Source of the DNA: Nemertoderma westbladi
Lineage: Eukaryota > Xenacoelomorpha > Nemertodermatida > Nemertodermatidae
NCBI GenBank assembly: GCA_032718475.1
Contig: JAUCBJ010005133.1
Coordinates: forward strand, 1 to 64,000
Direction of reading: 5' to 3'
Length of the DNA stretch: 64,000 bases
Position numbers and translations under genes: made by a program. The notes below the pieces were generated by a model that made no database searches, had not been told where the DNA came from, and saw nothing but the letters and a program-made list of their open reading frames with translations. Below, in pieces: positions 34,141 through 46,692 of this stretch (positions within the stretch are counted from its first letter, which is position 1; every line of letters starts with the position of its first letter).

Positions 34141-34148
34141 TTTATATA
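34141..34148 (-). promoter_or_regulatory. TATA-like box for gene 1
   Basis: TATATAAA on the minus strand, 89-96 bases before the ATG of the 33159-34052 gene. The paralogue at 46693 has a similar box at a similar distance. Confidence 0.5.
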
Positions 34149-34194
34149 TTATTTATATTATGATTATTAAATTGTATGTTAAATTTAAGCCGTT

Positions 34195-37100
34195 CCCGGC
34201 TGTTGTCAGGTCAGGTATTCTAGGTCATTGATCAATAAAACTTGCCACCTCCATGCATAAAGGACGTGCCACCTGTAGCTGCATAGACCCTCTTACTAGG
34301 GCAAATCTGGTCCTGTAACTAGGACCCCCTTCGTTCTGGGATAAGGATGCCCTTGGTCCTGGATTAAGGACCCATATACTTGGCTGCAGGGGTGTATGGC
34401 CTGACCAGGCAGATGGTGATCTACCAATGGCTGGTCAGGAGTAGAGTGTTCTCATGTCCACTCTGAGAGCACTTCACTGCAGGGCATGACCCACTTCACT
34501 GGTACAGGGCATGACCCAGCAGATGAGCTGCAACAGCCAATGATGGGTCATGTGTGCCAGAGTAGATATGGGTGATGGGCCTCATATCTCATTCCATTGC
34601 GACAGCCACCCTGTGGAATGGCAAACCAGGGTGTGGTATTTGCCCCGAGAGCTGACTCTGCAAAAAAAGCACCCCCCAACCCCCACTATGGATTACATTA
34701 GTAATCCGGAGGTCCGGCCACTAGAGGCCAGTGGAATTACCGGACACAATCGGCCTCACAGGCGTCAGTTAACTCGTGACCGGCTGCCTGTCTCACCCCC
34801 TACTGGAGAGAGAGCAGCTAACAATTCTTTGAGCCCCTTTCCTGATGACCTTTCTGGCCCAAACCCTGGGTCACCAGGGAGGCCAGATTGTGATGGGGAG
34901 AGGGATTCTGGAGTTGGAGGCTACTCTCATGTACCACCCCGACCAACAAAGCCATTGGTGAATCTGAGGCAAGTCACTAGGCTAGCCTCAGTAAACACCC
35001 TAACACTCGTGTCCCCAATGCGACAAGGTGAGCTGACTGCCTTGGCAGATAAGCTTTTTCTTAGCGCAGTGGGTGTTCAAGAGCACCGAATGCAGACTGG
35101 ACAGACTGATGAGGTTCTGATTAAGGACATGGGGGGCGGTTGGCGACTCGCCCTCGCGTCAGCAGATGATAGTGGCAATGGTGGAATTGGTCTATTGATG
35201 AATCCAACTGCACATACAGCATTGGACAAAATAGACCAAATCTCTAACCACATCATCCGTTGCCACTTCTCATGTTCTGGAAGACTGGCTAAGAAGTTTC
35301 CTAAGGTGGTTCTGATTGTGTGCTACTCTCCAACTAGTGTTGCCCCTGTAGAGGAGGTGGAAAATTTCTACCACAATCTACAAGCAGCTACTGATGGAGT
35401 GGATCAGCATGCATTGTTAACATTCCTGGGAGACTTTAATGCAAGTCTGCATCAATCACCTACATCGCCCTGGGTCTATAGCAATAGTGTTAACCGAAAT
35501 TCTGTCCATCTTCAGGATTTTATCTCTGGAAATGGATTGTTTTCGGCTGGAACCCAGTACAAGAAGCGAACTGGAAAGCTATGGACTCATAGTGCACCCA
35601 GTGGTCACAAGTCCCAGATAGACCATATTCTGTTTCGTAGGAAATACAGGAGCTCTATACAAGACTGTAATGCATTTACACTCCGACCCTTCTCCAGTGA
35701 TCACCGCCTTATTGTGGCCAAGGTAAGGCTTAGTCTGCGTGCTAGCAGAACAACGAAATCTGCCTTGCCGCGGCATGACTGGTCCTCTCTGTTGCAACAG
35801 CCAAGTGTGAGATCCACCTTCACACTACAGCTGAGCAACAGGTATGAGGCTCTTGCCTCTGAGGCGGCAGATCACTGTGAGGGCTATACTGCCTTTACAG
35901 AGGCAGTTAAGTTAGCAGCTGCAGAAACAGTTCCTGTATACCCTCGAAACAGGAAAAGGGCCCCCTGGACTGACAACAAAATTCAGAAGTGCCGAAATGA
36001 CCTTCATAAGGTGCAGAAAGAGTCGCGACTCAAATAGACTACAGCATCCAAGAATGCAGTTAAGGCTGCATCTAGGTCCCTGAACAGGCAGTACTCTGTT
36101 AATCTACAGGAGCTAATAAACCAACAGGTTGATGCCATCAATGATGCTGACGACAGCAGGCAATCATCCCAGGCATGGAAATCGATCAATTTGCTTACTG
36201 GGCGGAAAAGCCAACCAACCACCAAGGTTAAGGCTGAATCACCAGCCGATCGCCTCAATGGTTGGAAAGCCCACTTTGAAAAGCTCCTCAATAATGACAG
36301 GGTATTGCCTGATAACTTTATAGAAGTAAAAGTGTCTGAGTCTGTACTCCCAGATATTCCCATTGGCGATATCTCCTTTGCAGAAGTGAAGGCTGCTGCA
36401 AAGAGCATTAAGAACAATCGTGCTAGTGGAGTAGATGGTGTTCCTCCTGAGGTCTTTAAAATACCTGAGTGTTTAAAGCTCAACTATCCCATCATAGTAG
36501 ACATGTACCGAACAACAAGAGTCCCACAAGAAATGAAAACAAATAAGTTGGTGCCAGTTCCCAAGAAGGGCAACCTAACACTCTATGGTTCTTTTCGGGG
36601 AATCTCATTGATCTCGATTGCTGCAAAGCTATACAATAGGATTCTATTAAATCGCATCAGGGATCCCATTGAGAGACTGCTCCGTGGAAATCAGAATGGG
36701 CTCCGTAAAGGTCGTGGGACCATGGAGCCCATTTTGGCACTTAGAAGGATAATTGAAGAATTATCAAAAAAGAAAGACAGGCATCTGGCTGTTATCTTTG
36801 TTGACTTCTTCAAGGCCCGTGATTCAGTCTCTCGCTCACGTATGTTCAGCATACTTTCATTATATGGGATTTCTGATAAAATTATTGCAGCAATCAGCTC
36901 AGTATACGATGGTTCAACAACATTTGTGTCTACTGTTGATGGTGACACATAACCATTTGAAGTGTTATGGGGCGTCCTCCAAGGAGACACACTTGCATCA
37001 TTCTTGTTCATTATTGTGGTTGACTATGTTCTACGCATGTCCTTAGATCATCATAATGATGATGGGGTGATGATAACTGCACCTACTGGCTCCAGAAGTC

Positions 37101-37838
37101 GAGGAAATCCTGCCAAGTACCTAACTGATCTAGACTTTGCTGATGACTTAGGAGTACTCTCAGAATCATTAGAGGGAGCCCAACGGCTCCTCAGCTCATT
37201 AGAACATGCTGCTTCTAGTGTTGGTCTTTTTATTAACTCCAGAAAGACCAAAATTTGACAGTTAACTTTGAAAGTCCTCAGCAAGTCTCTGATCGGATGA
37301 GCATAAGCTCAAAGGATGGTATGCTTGAGCATGTGGACGACTTCTGTTACCTGGGATCATGGATCCGGAAGTCAGGTGAGGGAAGACCTTCGAATACGTA
37401 AGGGAAAAGCATGGGCAGCCTTGAATAGGCTTTCCAGGATTTGGAAGTCACCGAGAATTAATCGGAAACTTAAGGTCCGATTATTTAGAGCAGCAGTAGT
37501 TCCAGTACTCCTCTACGGGAGTCCATGCTGGGCTCTAACTGCTGAGGACACCAAATCTCTGGATGGCACATTCACAAGAATGCAGGACATTGCTTTCGCC
37601 GTGAGGACCAGCCAGTGCATAATCTTGTACTTTGGCAGCCTCATGGAGCGAATAAGCATTGTGGACAGCCCATGACTTTCTTGAGACGCATCTTAAAGGA
37701 CACTGGCCTTGAAGACGCGGAAGATCTAGCAAATGTCATGGGTGATAGGGAGTTGTGGCGGTGCAATTTTTGTTGACAAGCCGGCACAGCATTCTTAAAA
37801 ATGCAGCTGCAATGCAGCATGCCGATCCTAGTAGTCGA
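34195..37838 (+). mobile_element. LINE family A, longest copy (inactive)
   Basis: One plus-strand frame runs from the ATG at 34550 with a Pro-rich N-terminal region (about residues 1-140), then an exonuclease-endonuclease-phosphatase domain (GVQEHRM, VCYSPTS, LGDFNA, SDHR), a basic linker, reverse transcriptase (VPVPKKGNLTLYGSFRGISL, FVDFFKARDSV, LQGDTLASF, FADD) and a C-terminal domain. It is dead: TAG at 36035, TAA at 36950, a 1-base deletion at about 37256, a 2-base insertion near 37380, a deletion of about 110 bases near 37584, and the usual FDSV of motif A reads RDSV. About 350 bases of 5' untranslated sequence precede the ATG. The 3' end is GCCGATCCTAGTAGT. Confidence 0.9.
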
Positions 37839-37855
37839 CAGGACCAGGACAGTGA

Positions 37856-38712
37856 CGGGGACGGGGATAGGGAACAGGGAACAGGGGGAACAGGGGGAAC
37901 AGGGGACAGGGAACAGGGGGAACAGGGAACAGGGGACAGGGAACAGGCAACAGGGAACAGGGAACAGGGAACAGGGAACAGGGAACAGGGAACAGGGAAC
38001 AGGGAACAGGGAACAGGGAACAGGGAACAGGGAACAGGGAACAGGGGACAGGGAACAGGGAATAGGGAACAGGGAACAGGGAACAGGGAACAGGGAACAG
38101 GGAACAGGGAACAGGGAACAGGGGACAGGGAACAGGGAACAGGGAACAGGGAACAGGGAACAGGGAACAGGGAATAGGGAACAGGGAACAGGGAACAGGG
38201 AACAGGGAACAGGGAACAGGGAACAGGGAATAGGGAACAGGGAATAGGGAACAGGGAACAGGGAACAGGGAACAGGGAACAGGGAACAGGGAACAGGGAA
38301 CAGGGGACAGGGAACAGGGAACAGGGAACAGGGAACAGGGAACAGGGAACAGGGAATAGGGAACAGGGAACAGGGAACAGGTAACAGGGAACAGGGAACA
38401 GGGAACAGGGAACAGGGAACAGGGAATAGGGAACAGGGAATAGGGAACAGGGAACAGGGAATAGGGAACAGGGAATAGGGAACAGGGAACAGGGAACAGG
38501 GAACAGGGAACAGGGAACAGGGAACAGGGAACAGGGAACAGGGAACAGGGAACAGGGAACAGGGGACAGGGAACAGGGAACAGGGAACAGGGAACAGGGA
38601 ACAGGGAACAGGGAACAGGGAACAGGGAACAGGGAACAGGGAACAGGGAACAGGTAACAGGGGACAGGGGACAGTGAACAGGGAACAGGGAACAGGGAAC
38701 AGGGAACAGGGA
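37856..38712 (+). repeat. Heptanucleotide (GGGAACA)n array, about 120 units
   Basis: Period-7 repeat GGGAACA with variant units GGGGACA, GGGAATA and GGTAACA, starting right after the LINE 3' end. It is open in several frames because 7 is not a multiple of 3 and no stop is formed, so the long frames (FPVPCSL on the minus strand, GTGNREQ on the plus) are not genes. Each unit supplies one GGG, which fits the G-quadruplex rule of four G runs with 4-base loops. Confidence 0.95.
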
Positions 38713-40035
38713 CCTAATGACTTGAGATAATTGGCATTATGGTTCGATTGCAATAATGCGGAATTCATGAAATAAATAACTGTATACAAATAAATATTCA
38801 TCTACAGCATCGATATTTGTATCAAATAACCTACATAATAGTAATATGTTATTTCCAATTCGTTTAAATTCATAAGTAAATGAACAATTAATATGTTGAG
38901 ATTCCATCATTCATTGCCATTATTACGCATCTGAAAGCTACAGTCACAAAATCAAACTCTGATAAAGTATATATTTGATATCTAATACGTATGGCAATAT
39001 AACAATCTGGTCATTTCACATGACGGATATATATTTTTCCAATTATTTAAAAATATAAACGAGGAATGAATCAATGTAAAAATAATATACCTCTAGAGGT
39101 AATAGATCTAATATTAGATCTAATATACCTTTGCACTTTTGTGCAAAATAAGACTTTAAAATTTTTATGGTATTTATTTTTATACATGCTGATGCAATGT
39201 GATGTAAAAAATATTCAATATCAAATTTACATACAGCAACGTAACCTAGTATTAACATAAACAACATGAATTATGCTAAGTGTTTTCAAGAGAGTTTATG
39301 TCAGTCCATTTTAAAGTACTAACTCTGTTTATACACACAACAGAAATTAAAAAGGATTAAAAAAAAATGGACGTTATTGCCGACTTTGCAAAGCTGTGCG
39401 TGCCCAACGAAAATCCAATAAAGATACCAGTTGAAGCGTTACTTCCCCATTACAAATTGCTTATTATAACAATGCAATGATGGGCTATATAAAATATATT
39501 GAGTTCGCTCTAGGGTAATCGTTTCGCATGCCGCATTTCGTACCTTAATAACTACCAATCAATTACAGTATAAAATAAAATATAAGCATAAATAGTTTCC
39601 AACCACTAGCTACCATGGATACAAGTAACAAACACTTAAGTCGGAGCTTGGAAGTAAATGTGGAGGCCGATATTTTCTATTATGTTCTGAAAAAAAAAAC
39701 TAAATAACAGGCCGTGGATGCGAACGGAGGGTGAAATTAGCGTGGGCCGATCTTTTTCCTATTTAAAACGGGATTGTAAGCAGATTTAAGTATCAAATAG
39801 TTTGATTGTCATTTATTTACTTTATTTACTTATAAAGTACAATAATTTTAGATTAGAAACTTCTGTCGTCTTGAATTACAGGCGTTTAGAATTTGATCTC
39901 TGCACCCAGTTACCTTCCTTGACAACAACAGTATATAAATTCCAGAAAGATATCTTCTTACATTTCTATGAACCTTATCCATCATAATAATACACCTAAC
40001 CCAATTATCAATTAAGAAGTTCTTAAGGAACATGT
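38713..40035. other. No gene recognised
   Basis: AT-rich. A small palindromic patch of AGATCTAATATTAGATCT type lies near 39101-39125. No domain or transposon end was recognised. Confidence 0.45.
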
Positions 40036-40121
40036 GACCCGTCATATAGACCCGTCATATAGACCCGTGACCCGTCATATAGACCCGTCATATAGACCCG
40101 TCATATAGACCCGTCATATAG
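40036..40121 (+). repeat. 13-bp tandem repeat
   Basis: Units of CCCGTCATATAGA, about six, with one shortened unit (CCCGTGA) near 40065. Confidence 0.9.
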
Positions 40122-40289
40122 AAAGAGGCCAATTTAGAATAATCTCATTTGCAGAAATTTCAAATGAATGAAAAAATAATATAAAATAATTATTTTTTTC
40201 TTTTTGATTTTAAGATCAACATTTAATGCTGAATCCAGAAATCGAATTTATAAAAGGTAGTACAGGCATCCAATTTATTTCAAATTTTT

Positions 40290-40750
40290 TTTCTTTTTCA
40301 TCTAGAGCAAATTTTTATCAAGATTCCAAATTTGAAAACCGTTTAGCAATATCTGTCTTACTTTTCAAGATATCGCTGTCTGTCCGAATGACTATCTGTC
40401 TAAAAAAATTCTCTGTATGGGTTTTCGTGGTTGGTAAGTTCATTTCTGATGTCAATATTCAAATTTTGCCTTGTCGTTTCTGTCTGTATGCCTTTCAGTC
40501 TGTCCGTCAAAATATAACCGACAGACTGTCTGCCAGTCAGACAATTTGAAAGTCATCAAATGTTAAAACTGACACTAGAAATGAATTCTGCGACTTGGAA
40601 AACCCCTCTAGCTAAACTTTTAACTAGATTGTATGCCCTTTTCTTATATTTGACGGACAGATTGTTGTATAGTCAGAAAGACCGACAGACAGACATACAG
40701 AAAAACAAGATTTAATTAAAAGTGAAAACTGACCTCAGAAATGAAATCAG
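40290..40750 (+). mobile_element. Interspersed repeat with TCTGTCCG motifs
   Basis: Matches the interior of the TTAA-flanked element at 43282-46268: TTTTCATCTAGAGCA, TATGGGTTTTCGTGG, CAAAATATAACCGACAG and GACCTCAGAAATGAAATCAG occur in the same order. It has no terminal inverted repeats here, and it lacks the MITE found in the other copy, so it shows the empty site near 40480. Confidence 0.75.
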
Positions 40751-41774
40751 CGACCAGGCAATCAGAGACATAAAGAAAACCCTTAGAGAGAAAACTTCGA
40801 TAATGCCAAAATAATGCCATTTTGGCGCCCCTTCTGGTAAGTAACAGAGTAAGTAACGGGGAGTGACCCCCAGGCCTATAGCTGCGCCTCTGTTTAGCAC
40901 TTTACAAATCTTACCTTTTCATAATTTTTCTATTGAATACTGTGAATTAGCACTTTCTAGTCTCTGTACTCCCCCCTACAATAATCTGCATCACATAGAC
41001 CCACCTTTAAAATCTTATCTCAAATTAGTCTCAAATTTTATACCTCTCCGAAATTTTTCAGGAATAACAAGGCAAAAATAACAAATTGTTTATTTATTCT
41101 TATATATTATATTATGACTGGGACCCGTATGTTACTTTGTTTGAAAATGGAAATATTGATAGAAAATAAAGTAAAAAATAAAAAATAAAAGGCTGTATAT
41201 TTCCTAAAAATTAAATGTAAATTATCGCTAGTGTTAACAGATGTGCTTCTTTTATTAGTTCTGCAGCGATTATTATTCCTGAATATTATTAAAACGATTT
41301 ATGCAGGAGAACAACCGGTGCATTGGTACTACTGTATGCATTCAGATAGACTGGAAAATATTATAAATTCTGTGTAAATAATATTCTACTGTATTAAAAT
41401 TCTGTAGCGGTATCGGGGAAACTCGTATAGCCATTAGCCAATCCCACCCTCGAGCCTTTCTTTCATCAGCCTCTGAGGAAGCCAGGTTGTATGGCGCGTT
41501 CCGATTATCCTATTGATGATCCCTTTCGAACTTGGAGTTCTTAGGATGCAAGGAGTTCCACATCGCAACAGGGTGCGCCGGCCTGCAGCTTTGAAATCAT
41601 AGCGCTTCAAAGAACATTGTTTGTGGGCCTTCGCGCATGGCAGAGTAAGCAAGCTTAACGTATTGGTACCACTATTTCATCAGTATAAAAGAACAATCGA
41701 GTAATTGTACCAATGGATTACACCGTGTTCCCCTTGAGGATCTTAAATTCACCTCTTTTAAATTCCCCTCGTTT
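40751..41774. other. No gene recognised
   Basis: Includes a GC-richer patch at 41434-41652 whose minus-strand frame (72 codons) has no recognised family. The remainder is AT-rich. Confidence 0.4.
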
Positions 41775-43210
41775 CTACTGCTGGTGGTGACACTTATCCA
41801 GTCGAAGTCTTATGGGGAGTCCTTCAGGGTGACACACTTGCTACATTCCTATTAATAATTGTTGTTGACAAAGTTCTACTCATGTCTTTAGATCATCATA
41901 ATAAAGATGGGGTGATGGGAAGGAAAGAAATACTGTCAGAATAACTATACAGAGCCCAAACGCTCCCCTGCTCTTTGGAGCAGGTTGCTTCTAGTGTTGG
42001 TCCTTTTGTAAACTACAAGAAGAAGAAGACCAAAATTTTGACAATGAACTTTGACAATCCTTAGGAAATATCTCGATGGTATGAACATATAATTTGATCT
42101 TTCTGAGATTTGGTCTGAGTCTATTACATAAATTACTGTATCCATTAGTATTACATAAGCTCCAGGTATGGCTTGTTTGAGCATGTGGATGACTTCTGCT
42201 TACCTCCGGATCATTTTTCTGGAAGTCAGGCTAAGAGACCTTCAGATATGTAAGGCATGGCCAGCATTGAAAGGCCAGTTCAGGATATGGAAGTCCCATA
42301 GAATAAAACTGCATCTCAAGATACGACTATTTAGAGCAGCCGTAGTACCAGTACTCCTCCATGGGAGTCCTTGTTGGGCTCTAACTTCGGATAACACCAA
42401 ATGCCTGGATGGCACATTCACAAGAATGCTACGCCGGGTTCACTGTGTCAAGTACAATGCACACAACTCCAACCAGACAATATACAACATTTGAGTGACG
42501 TAAACTTCGACAGTTCTCAAGTAATGTCTGATTGTTTCAGCATACATTAGCTCCAAATATGGTATAGTTCATAATGTGAATGACTTATTTTACTTTGAAT
42601 TATGGTATTATGGTATTTGCTGGTCGTATATAATTGTTTTTAAACTGAGGAAAAATTAAATAATCTAAAACTGGTAATAAACTATACTTGCAAAAAAGTG
42701 ACCAATATAAATAGACCATAAGCGATCTTAGGGTAGACCAAAAATATGAATAAGAAAATGAATCTTGGAAAAGGATTGCGCTTTGAACACTATCGGTTTT
42801 ACTAGAATCTGGAACACTTTGTTGGGAGTGAGTTAAAGACTAATTCCACAATTAGATCCGAACTAACTAGAGGTTACCTTTCTTGGTAACTGAAACATGG
42901 CGATTTTTATTCAATTCTCGTGGAGTAAATTTATACTGATACATCTTTATGCATCCCTTTATCTATCTGGAAGATTGTTTTCGCAATGAGGACTAGCTAG
43001 TGCTTGATCTCATTCTTGCCGGCCTGATGGAGAGTATAACCAAGGTGGTATTTTTGTATGTGTGGCATTCCTTGACTTTCATGAGACTCCGCTTTAGGTC
43101 TTGAAGATGCAGTGATCTCGTGAATGTTATGAGTGATACAGTTATGAGTTATGAGTGGCGGCCCAATTGTTTTGATATGGTGTGGCATAGCATTATCAAT
43201 GCTATGCCGT
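41775..43210 (+). mobile_element. LINE family A-related relic, diverged
   Basis: Plus-strand pieces in LINE order: GDTYPVEVLWGVLQGDTLAT (41787 onward), a decayed middle, IRLFRAAVVPVLLHGSPCWA (42313 onward) with TRMLRRVHCVKYNAHNSNQT, and after about 450 unrelated bases the 3' part (42970-43200). It is more diverged than the other copies and may be an older subfamily. Confidence 0.8.
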
Positions 43211-43461
43211 TTATAGATAGGAGGAATCTGGAAGATCTCAAGAGGAACTACATCAATACCTTATTCTGCTCCTGGTATTAAGGCCCCGGTAGCGCTACTT
43301 CAATAATTTTTTGCAAAAATTTTTTTAATTTCATCTAGAGCAGATTTTTATCGAGATTCCAAATTTGAAAACCTTTTAGCAAGATCTGTCTTACTTATCG
43401 AGATATTGCTTTCTGTCCGTTTTACTGTCGGTTTGTCCGTCAGTATGTCTGTCCGTCAATA

Positions 43462-44966
43462 CTACTAGTATCGGCATGCTGCATTGCAGCTGCATTTTTA
43501 TGAATGCTGTGCCGGCTTGTCGACAAAATTGCGCCGCCACAACTCTCTATCACCCATGACATTTGCTAGATCAGCCGCATCTTCAAGGCCAGTGTCCTTT
43601 AAGATGCGTCTCAAGAAAGTCATGGGCTGTCCACCATGCTTATTAACTCCATGAGGCTGCCAAAGTACAAGATTATACACTGGGTGGTCCTCACGGCGAA
43701 AGCAATGTCCTGCTAAGCGTAGGCGATTTTGTTCTAGTGTCAAGCTTGGGGGAACCAATGAGACACCTCCAATGTTATATAGTGTCTGGTTGGAGATGTG
43801 TGCATTGTACTTGACACAATGAACCCGACGTAGCATTCTTGTGAATGTGCCATCCAGAGATTTGGTGTCCTCGGCAGTTAGAGCCCAGCATGGACTCCCA
43901 TAGAGGAGTACTGGAACTACTGCTGCTCTAAATAATTGGACCTTAAGTTTCCGATTAATTCTCGTTGACTTCCAAATCCTGGAAAGCCTATTCAAGGCTG
44001 CCCATGCCTTTCCCTTACGTATTCGAAGGTCCTCACCTGACTTCCAGATCCATGATCCCAGGTAACAGAAGTCATCCACATGCTCAAGCATACCATCTTT
44101 GGGCTCCCTCTAGTGATTCTGAGAGTACTCCTAAGTCATCAGCAAAGTCTAGATCAGTTAGGTACTTGGCAGGATTTCCTCGACTTCTGGAGCCAGTAGG
44201 TGGAGTTATCATCACCCCATCATCATTATGATGATCTAAGAACATGCGTAGAACATAGTCAACAACAATCATGAACAAGAATGGTGCAAGTGTGTCTCCC
44301 TGGAGGACGCCCCATAACACTTCAAATGGTTCTGTGTCACCGTCAACAGTAGACACAAATGTTGTCGAACCATCGTATACTGATCTGATTGCTGCAATAA
44401 TTTCATCAGGAATCCCATATAATGAAAGTATGCTGAACATACGTGAGCGAGAGACTGAATCAAAGGCCTTGAAGAAGTCAACAAAGATAACAGCCAGATG
44501 CCTGTCTTTCTTTATTGATAACTCTTAAATTATCCTTCTAAGTGCCAAAATGGGCTCCATGGTCCCACGACCTTTACGGCACCCATTCTGATTTCCACGG
44601 AGCAGTCTCTCAATGGGATCCCTGATGCGATTTATTAGAATTCTATTGTATAGCTTTGCAGCAATCGAGATCAATGAGATTCCTCGAAAAGAACCATAGA
44701 GTGTTAGGTTGCCCTTCTTGGGAACTGGCACCAACTTATTTGTTTTCATTTCTTGTGGGACTCTTGTTGTTCGGTACATGTCTACTATGATGGGATAGAT
44801 GAGCTTTAAACACTCAGGTATTTTAAAAACCTCAGGGGGAACACCATCTACTCCACTGGCACGATTGGTCTTAATGCTCTTTGCAGCAGCCTTCACTTCT
44901 GCAAAGGAGATATCGCCAATGGGAATATCTGGGAGTACAGACTCAGACACTTTTACTTCTATAATA
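43462..44966 (-). mobile_element. LINE family A, 1.5-kb copy with perfect target duplication
   Basis: Flanked by the exact 11-bp repeat GTCCGTCAATA (43451-43461, 44967-44977). The 5' end is truncated in the linker upstream of the reverse transcriptase. RT motifs FKAFDSV, LQGDTLAPF and FADD and the full C-terminal domain ending KPAQHS are readable. A deletion near 44096 (about 190 bases by comparison with the copy at 19.6 kb) and a TAA near 44526 break it. This is among the least diverged LINE copies in the window. Confidence 0.95.
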
Positions 44967-45076
44967 GTCCGTCAATAAAAAACATATGATCTGTCTAAAA
45001 AATTCCCTGTATGGGTTTTCGTGGTCGGTGAATTCATTTCTGATGTCATTAATCAAATTTGGCCTCGTCGGTTCTG

Positions 45077-45352
45077 CGCCCATGTGAAGAAAACCAGGAT
45101 TTCACTTTTCGGTCGACTTTTTTTGGAATTTTATATATGAAGATTTTTAATTTTTTTTATTTATCTTTATTAAGTGTTTTATAGCGCTTATTTCTGTCTT
45201 ATAACCTGTACATATACTAAATTGTTTATTGTTTTGGTTAGAATCAGCCCTTGTGTAACATGTGTTTTTGGTGAAAACCTGGTATTCTTCACATCGGGGT
45301 AACTGCAAAGGGAAATATAACGGCAGAAAGTCTGGTATTCTTCAAATGGGCC
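45077..45352. mobile_element. MITE, about 276 bp, nested
   Basis: Imperfect terminal inverted repeats GCCCATGTGAAGAAAACCAG and the complement of CTGGTATTCTTCAAATGGGC. The related repeat at 40480 has the same flanking sequence (GCCTTGTCGTTTCTGTCTG) without the insert. Relatives lie at 15365 and 26250. Confidence 0.75.
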
Positions 45353-46272
45353 TTTTGTCTGTATGCCTGTCAGTCTGTCTGTCAAAATATAACCGACAGT
45401 CTGACAGCCAAACAGACAATTTGGAAGTCATCAAATGTTAACATTGACACTCGAAATGAATTCTGCGACCAGAAAAACCCCTATAGGTAAACTTTTAGCT
45501 CAATGATGTGCTTTTTTCTAATATTTGTCAGGCAGACAAGTCGGATGGTCCATGGTCAGAAAGACCGACAGACAGACATACAGACAAACTAGATTTCATT
45601 AAAATTGAAAATTGACCTCAGAAATGAAATCAGCGACCAGGAAAACCCCCATAGCAAAATTCTTAAAATGGTTTTATGCTTTCTTGTTGATAGATATATA
45701 TTGATAGACTTTCTCACATATTAAAAGACAATTTTTGCGCGGGAAGGTTCAAATTTTAAAGGCAATTATCTCAGAATGGTATTTTTGGCCTAAAAAAAGC
45801 TTCAGACAATTTAATTTTCAATAAATTTTCAAAAATTTTGCTCAGAGGGGTTCTCTGATGTTTTTTTTTTCCAATAAGGAAATAAATGGCCAAAATTGAA
45901 TAAAATATTGATAATTTTTAATTTGTCAAAATTAAACAATAAACAAAACAAAAAATAGCACCAAAATGACAATTGTTAATTAATTTTCGAAATTTTGCTT
46001 CGAGATATCGAAAGAGCATAAATTTTTGATGCGATTTGAAAAATTAAAAAGAAAAATACTAAGATTGAATCTGCTGAAGGTTTTTGGATTTTTGTCCAAA
46101 AATTTGTCAATATTTTTCCAAATTTTCGAAAAATTTGAATTTTTTATTTTTATTCATAATTACAAATCTTCCATTGACCTTCATACAAAGTTATGGTCAT
46201 TTCTGACAATGAGAAGTTGCTCTAACAAGGCAATATAAAAATTATGTTCATGTAGCGCTACCGGGGCCTTAA

Positions 46273-46692
46273 TGTTATTCTCAGTGGACGGACACGGGTT
46301 AGCATTCATGTGCAATGATCTGACATAGTTTGTTGTACAGTTTGTGAAATTGTTGTATAAAGTCTAGTTTCTAGTATCAGTGGATGTTATGGTGTTTATT
46401 ATAGGAAGGGATCTAGGGGTGGGGTCTTTACCTCAAGTACGACAAATACAGCTTGCCAACACATTGTTACTATCGATGTTATGGTGGGTGGATCGGACTG
46501 GGGGTAAGATATTATATATATATATTTAATTTACTGCTAAAAACGAAGATGGTTATAAGATAAGTAGTTAAACATTTCTATAATTATCTTTAAAGCAGCA
46601 CCGAAATTAAATATTTAAAACATTAATCAAACAATTAAATTATTGATTATATTCCCTTATACTTGAGGAAATTACATTAGTACTCCAATAAG
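46273..46692. other. No gene; short TA run
   Basis: AT-rich sequence with a short TATATATATAT run near 46514, downstream of the minus-strand gene that follows. Confidence 0.45.

Larger units (their letters stand above)
43282..46268. mobile_element. TTAA-flanked DNA element with 17-bp TIRs, twice invaded
   Basis: Perfect terminal inverted repeats GGCCCCGGTAGCGCTAC (43282-43298, 46252-46268) flanked by TTAA on each side (43278-43281, 46269-46272), the target preferred by piggyBac-type transposases. No transposase is present. Removing the LINE at 43462-44966 and the MITE at 45077-45352 leaves about 1.2 kb of AT-rich core. Because TTAA is itself palindromic, it could instead be part of the inverted repeat. 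Confidence 0.75.

Noticed and set aside
37641-38801. 386-codon minus-strand ORF of CSLFPVP repeats, and plus-strand ORFs of NREQGTG repeats
   Set aside because: They are a by-product of a period-7 repeat with no stop in several frames, not protein genes.
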